From: Lytechinus variegatus | Lineage: Eukaryota; Echinodermata; Echinoidea; Temnopleuroida; Toxopneustidae | Assembly: GCF_018143015.1 (NCBI RefSeq) | Contig: NC_054746.1 | Span: 17,413,532-17,477,531, forward strand | Direction of reading: 5' to 3' | DNA: 64,000 nucleotides | Part shown: one piece after another, positions 61,457 through 64,000 of the stretch | Position numbering within the stretch: position 1 is the stretch's first letter | Layout of the letters: each line of letters starts with the position of its first letter | Translations under genes and position numbers: made by a program | Notes under the pieces: model-generated | The model's database searches: none | Seen by the model: only the letters and a program-made list of their open reading frames with translations | Told to the model about the DNA's origin: nothing

Positions 61457-64000
61457 CAGGGGCGGATCCAGCCTTCGCCAATAGGGGGGGCCCGGAATTT
61501 TTTTCAGCCATAATTCCCCCGATCAGCCACTCGAATATGATATTTGCCGGGATTTTTGGTTTCTTTCAAGGGGTAGTCCTATTAGTCACTTCAAAGCTTT
61601 ATTCTTATGAATAAACATAAATATGTAATACCATAATCATTATTTATATAATGCGAACGCGAAGCGCGAGCTATTTTTTGGGGGAATCTTATGTACTTTT
61701 TTCTAAAAGTTTTGAACATTCTGGGCAATCCTGAAAAAAAATTGTGTATGCAAGTGAATAATTATTACGAACGTGAAGCGCGAGCAGAAATGAACTGATG
61801 GAAAAAAGTACTGTTAAAGACTTGCAGTTAGCCATGAAGACGTTACATATTTAAAAAAAAATCAAATAATGCGAGCACGAAGCGCGAGCTGAAATTTTTT
61901 GACATTTTTACCTAAGGAATGAAAATTCTAAGCACTTTTTGTAACTTAACAGAATAGGTATTTAATTAAACGATTGGTGCGAGCGCCAAGCGTGAGCAAA
62001 AATTTTCGAGATTTAGACCTACTGAACGAGACACTCTATTCAAGTTTTGAAAATCATGAAAAGGATGAGGAAGTGAGGATCTTCCTTACACAGTGGCGTA
62101 ACTACGGGGGGCATGGGGGGGCACGTGCCCCCCCCAATCGGCTGGCTAAAAAAAAAAAAAAACGGGGAAAAGGAGAAAAAGAGGGAGAAAAGAAGAGAAA
62201 CGTAGTGGGGAAAGACGAAATTATGTTCAATATAAATATTATATTATAATTATCTTGTATTACATAAGAAGTATTTTTCATAACTTTATGAAACATTATT
62301 TGCTGAGGGCCTAAGCATGCTAAGTCTTTATTGTTCCTGGTGCTCGCATAGACTGTTAACGAGATAATCCTGTTGTACTAAAACCTCCCGTTTTCAAATC
62401 AATATACTGTACACCAAATAATTATATTTTCTCGCAATTCGAGTTATTATTTCATGTAGTGACATTTGCTTCTTTTTTATGACTACTTAAAGTAATTGCC
62501 CTATTCAAGGTCTTTATATAAAACATTTCCTGTCCCTGCTAACGTTCGGTTCGCATTAGTTGATTGGTGAGATGTCTGCTCTTCATGAATTCCTAAAATC
62601 AGTCCTTAAAATGTCAATTTTTCTGATCACAATGTAAAAAATTTTCAGCTCGCGCTTCGCGCTCGCATCATTTGGTTAGTGAAAAACGTACGATCTTAGT
62701 GAATTCCTGCAAACAAGCCTCAAAATGCCCCTCTTCAGATCTAAATTTCCTAAATTTTCAGCTCGCGCTTCGCGCTCGCGGTATTTGATTAGTAAAATGC
62801 GTATGATAATCATGATTACTATTTTTACAAACAGTGCTAAATGTGTTTAGATGTAATTCTAAAAAAATCTGCAAAGGATGGTACTAGCATTAGATGAATA
62901 TGCTGAAAATGTACTCTTAATCGATTCTTAAAATATATACCTGTTTGGGGTCAATATATAAAAAAATTTCAGCCTCGCGCTTCGTGCTCTAGCGAGAAAG
63001 ATACGTATCATGATTTTAAAAAATACTCATAATGTCTCTTTTTAGGTCTGAATATCAAAAATTTTCGGCTCGCGCTTCGCGCTCGCATTATTTAATCAGT
63101 GATCTACATATCCGTTTAATGGCACTGCATGTCCTTAATAATGTCTCTATTAGGTCAGTATACCTACCAACTGAGCGTGCTTCGCGCGCTCCCTAAGTGA
63201 CCTGAATTTTTTGCTGGTGCCCCCCCAATGCCATGACCCACGGTACGCCACTGTCCTAACATTAATAATGCGAGCGCAGAGCGCGAGCGAAAAAATTTTA
63301 TACACGTTTTGAGCTGATCGAGAACGTATCTGGTATGGACTGTTTGAACTTAGCCACGAAGACGTTACATAGTTCAACATTCAAATATTGCGAGCGCGAA
63401 GCGCGAGCTGAAAATTTTTTACATTTCTACCTGAATAATGGAAATTTTAAGCACTTTTTGTAATCGTGGAAAGGATAAGACAAAAAATGAACATTATTAA
63501 TGCGAGCGCGAAGCGCGAGCGGAAAAATTCTGGACACTCTATTCATGTTTTGTAAATCATGAAAAGGTTAAGCTATTGGAAATTTTCATACATTAATAAT
63601 GCGAGCACAAAGCGCGAGCAGACGCTTTTTTTTATATTGCTATCTAAAACTGGATAATCATTTAAATGGAGAACAAGCTGCGTATCTGAATAAACGTGTG
63701 TTTCAGATATCGACCTAGAATTTGGGTATTCTCAATACCTTTTTTTAACCATGAAAATCAAAAAAGCGAGCGCAAAGCGCGAACTAAAAATATATGATAT
63801 TCAGATCTGAAAAAGGAGTTACTTTAAGCTCTGTATTGCAAGCACTTTGTGGAAAAATTGTGAGGTGAAAAAGGATCACAGTTAAAACAGAGCTGATATT
63901 TTTCATTATTGTTACTTTGAGTTATGACATAGGACCGGGATATTCTATAAGGACATTATGTCATCATAAGAAAATGATGACTATGTTTCTATTTCTTTTC
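61457..64000. mobile_element. Repeat element with an 18-nt mirror-repeat array, running off the window
   Basis: Begins CAGGGGCGGATCCAG. Units of about 110 bp each carry GCGAGCGCGAAGCGCGAGC or a near copy, at 61653, 61768, 61871, 61979, 63270, 63390, 63502, 63601 and 63766, all in one orientation. The array is interrupted by the insertion at 62091-63253. No coding frame. Family unknown. Confidence 0.65.
62091..63253. mobile_element. hAT-like element nested in the mirror-repeat element
   Basis: Inverted ends CAGTGGCGTAACTACGGG and CAGTGGCGTACCGTGGG. Flanks TCCTTACA (62083-62090) and TCCTAACA (63254-63261) match at 7 of 8. The interior carries the same mirror repeat in reverse orientation at 62648, 62761, about 62973, 63068 and about 63174. 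No transposase. Confidence 0.7.

Overview
The window looks like nuclear DNA of a marine invertebrate deuterostome, most likely an echinoderm such as a sea urchin. This is inferred from AT-rich DNA, many short GT-AG introns, animal protein families, and repeat styles I associate with echinoderm genomes. No bacterial, organellar or viral backbone is visible, and I saw no LTR retrovirus, Polinton or CRISPR array.

Four protein genes can be assembled exon by exon. On the plus strand, 1823-15708 is a complete nine-exon DPF-family gene (DPF2/requiem type: Requiem N-terminus, one C2H2 finger, two PHD fingers), a reader subunit of BAF chromatin remodelling complexes. On the minus strand, tail to tail with it, 20632-45778 is a complete 25-exon PNPT1 gene (mitochondrial polynucleotide phosphorylase). 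Its exon phases fit throughout except for one extra base in an A8 run in exon 14. Further right, also on the minus strand, are tandem copies of a mitochondrial amidoxime-reducing component gene (MTARC, MOSC domain). One is complete with seven exons (50780-55278). The other is upstream and shows only its last four exons (58955-60964) before the window ends.

Introns and intergenic DNA are packed with transposon fossils. They include TTAA-flanked long-TIR elements (1-119, 11245-11489, 13110-13694, 39492-40229), hAT-like elements with 8-bp target duplications (2382-2940, 31291-33493, 62091-63253), a mariner-type MITE (10015-10136), a Helentron-like element (4225-5116), tRNA-derived SINE copies, a LINE C-terminal remnant (36000-36187) and a retroposed insert with a 12-bp target duplication (40718-40968). 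There are also long AGT/ACT microsatellites and several strong hairpins.

The observations most worth following up are: (1) tandem repeats carrying nuclear-receptor DR1 motifs, including one array inside the Helentron-like element; (2) two perfect CRE motifs donated by repeat arms just upstream of the DPF start codon; (3) complementary AGT and ACT tracts in two PNPT1 introns, flanking exons 12-19; (4) a roughly 110-bp-period array of an 18-nt mirror repeat in two nested elements at the right edge; and (5) partial tandem duplications of PNPT1 exon ends.
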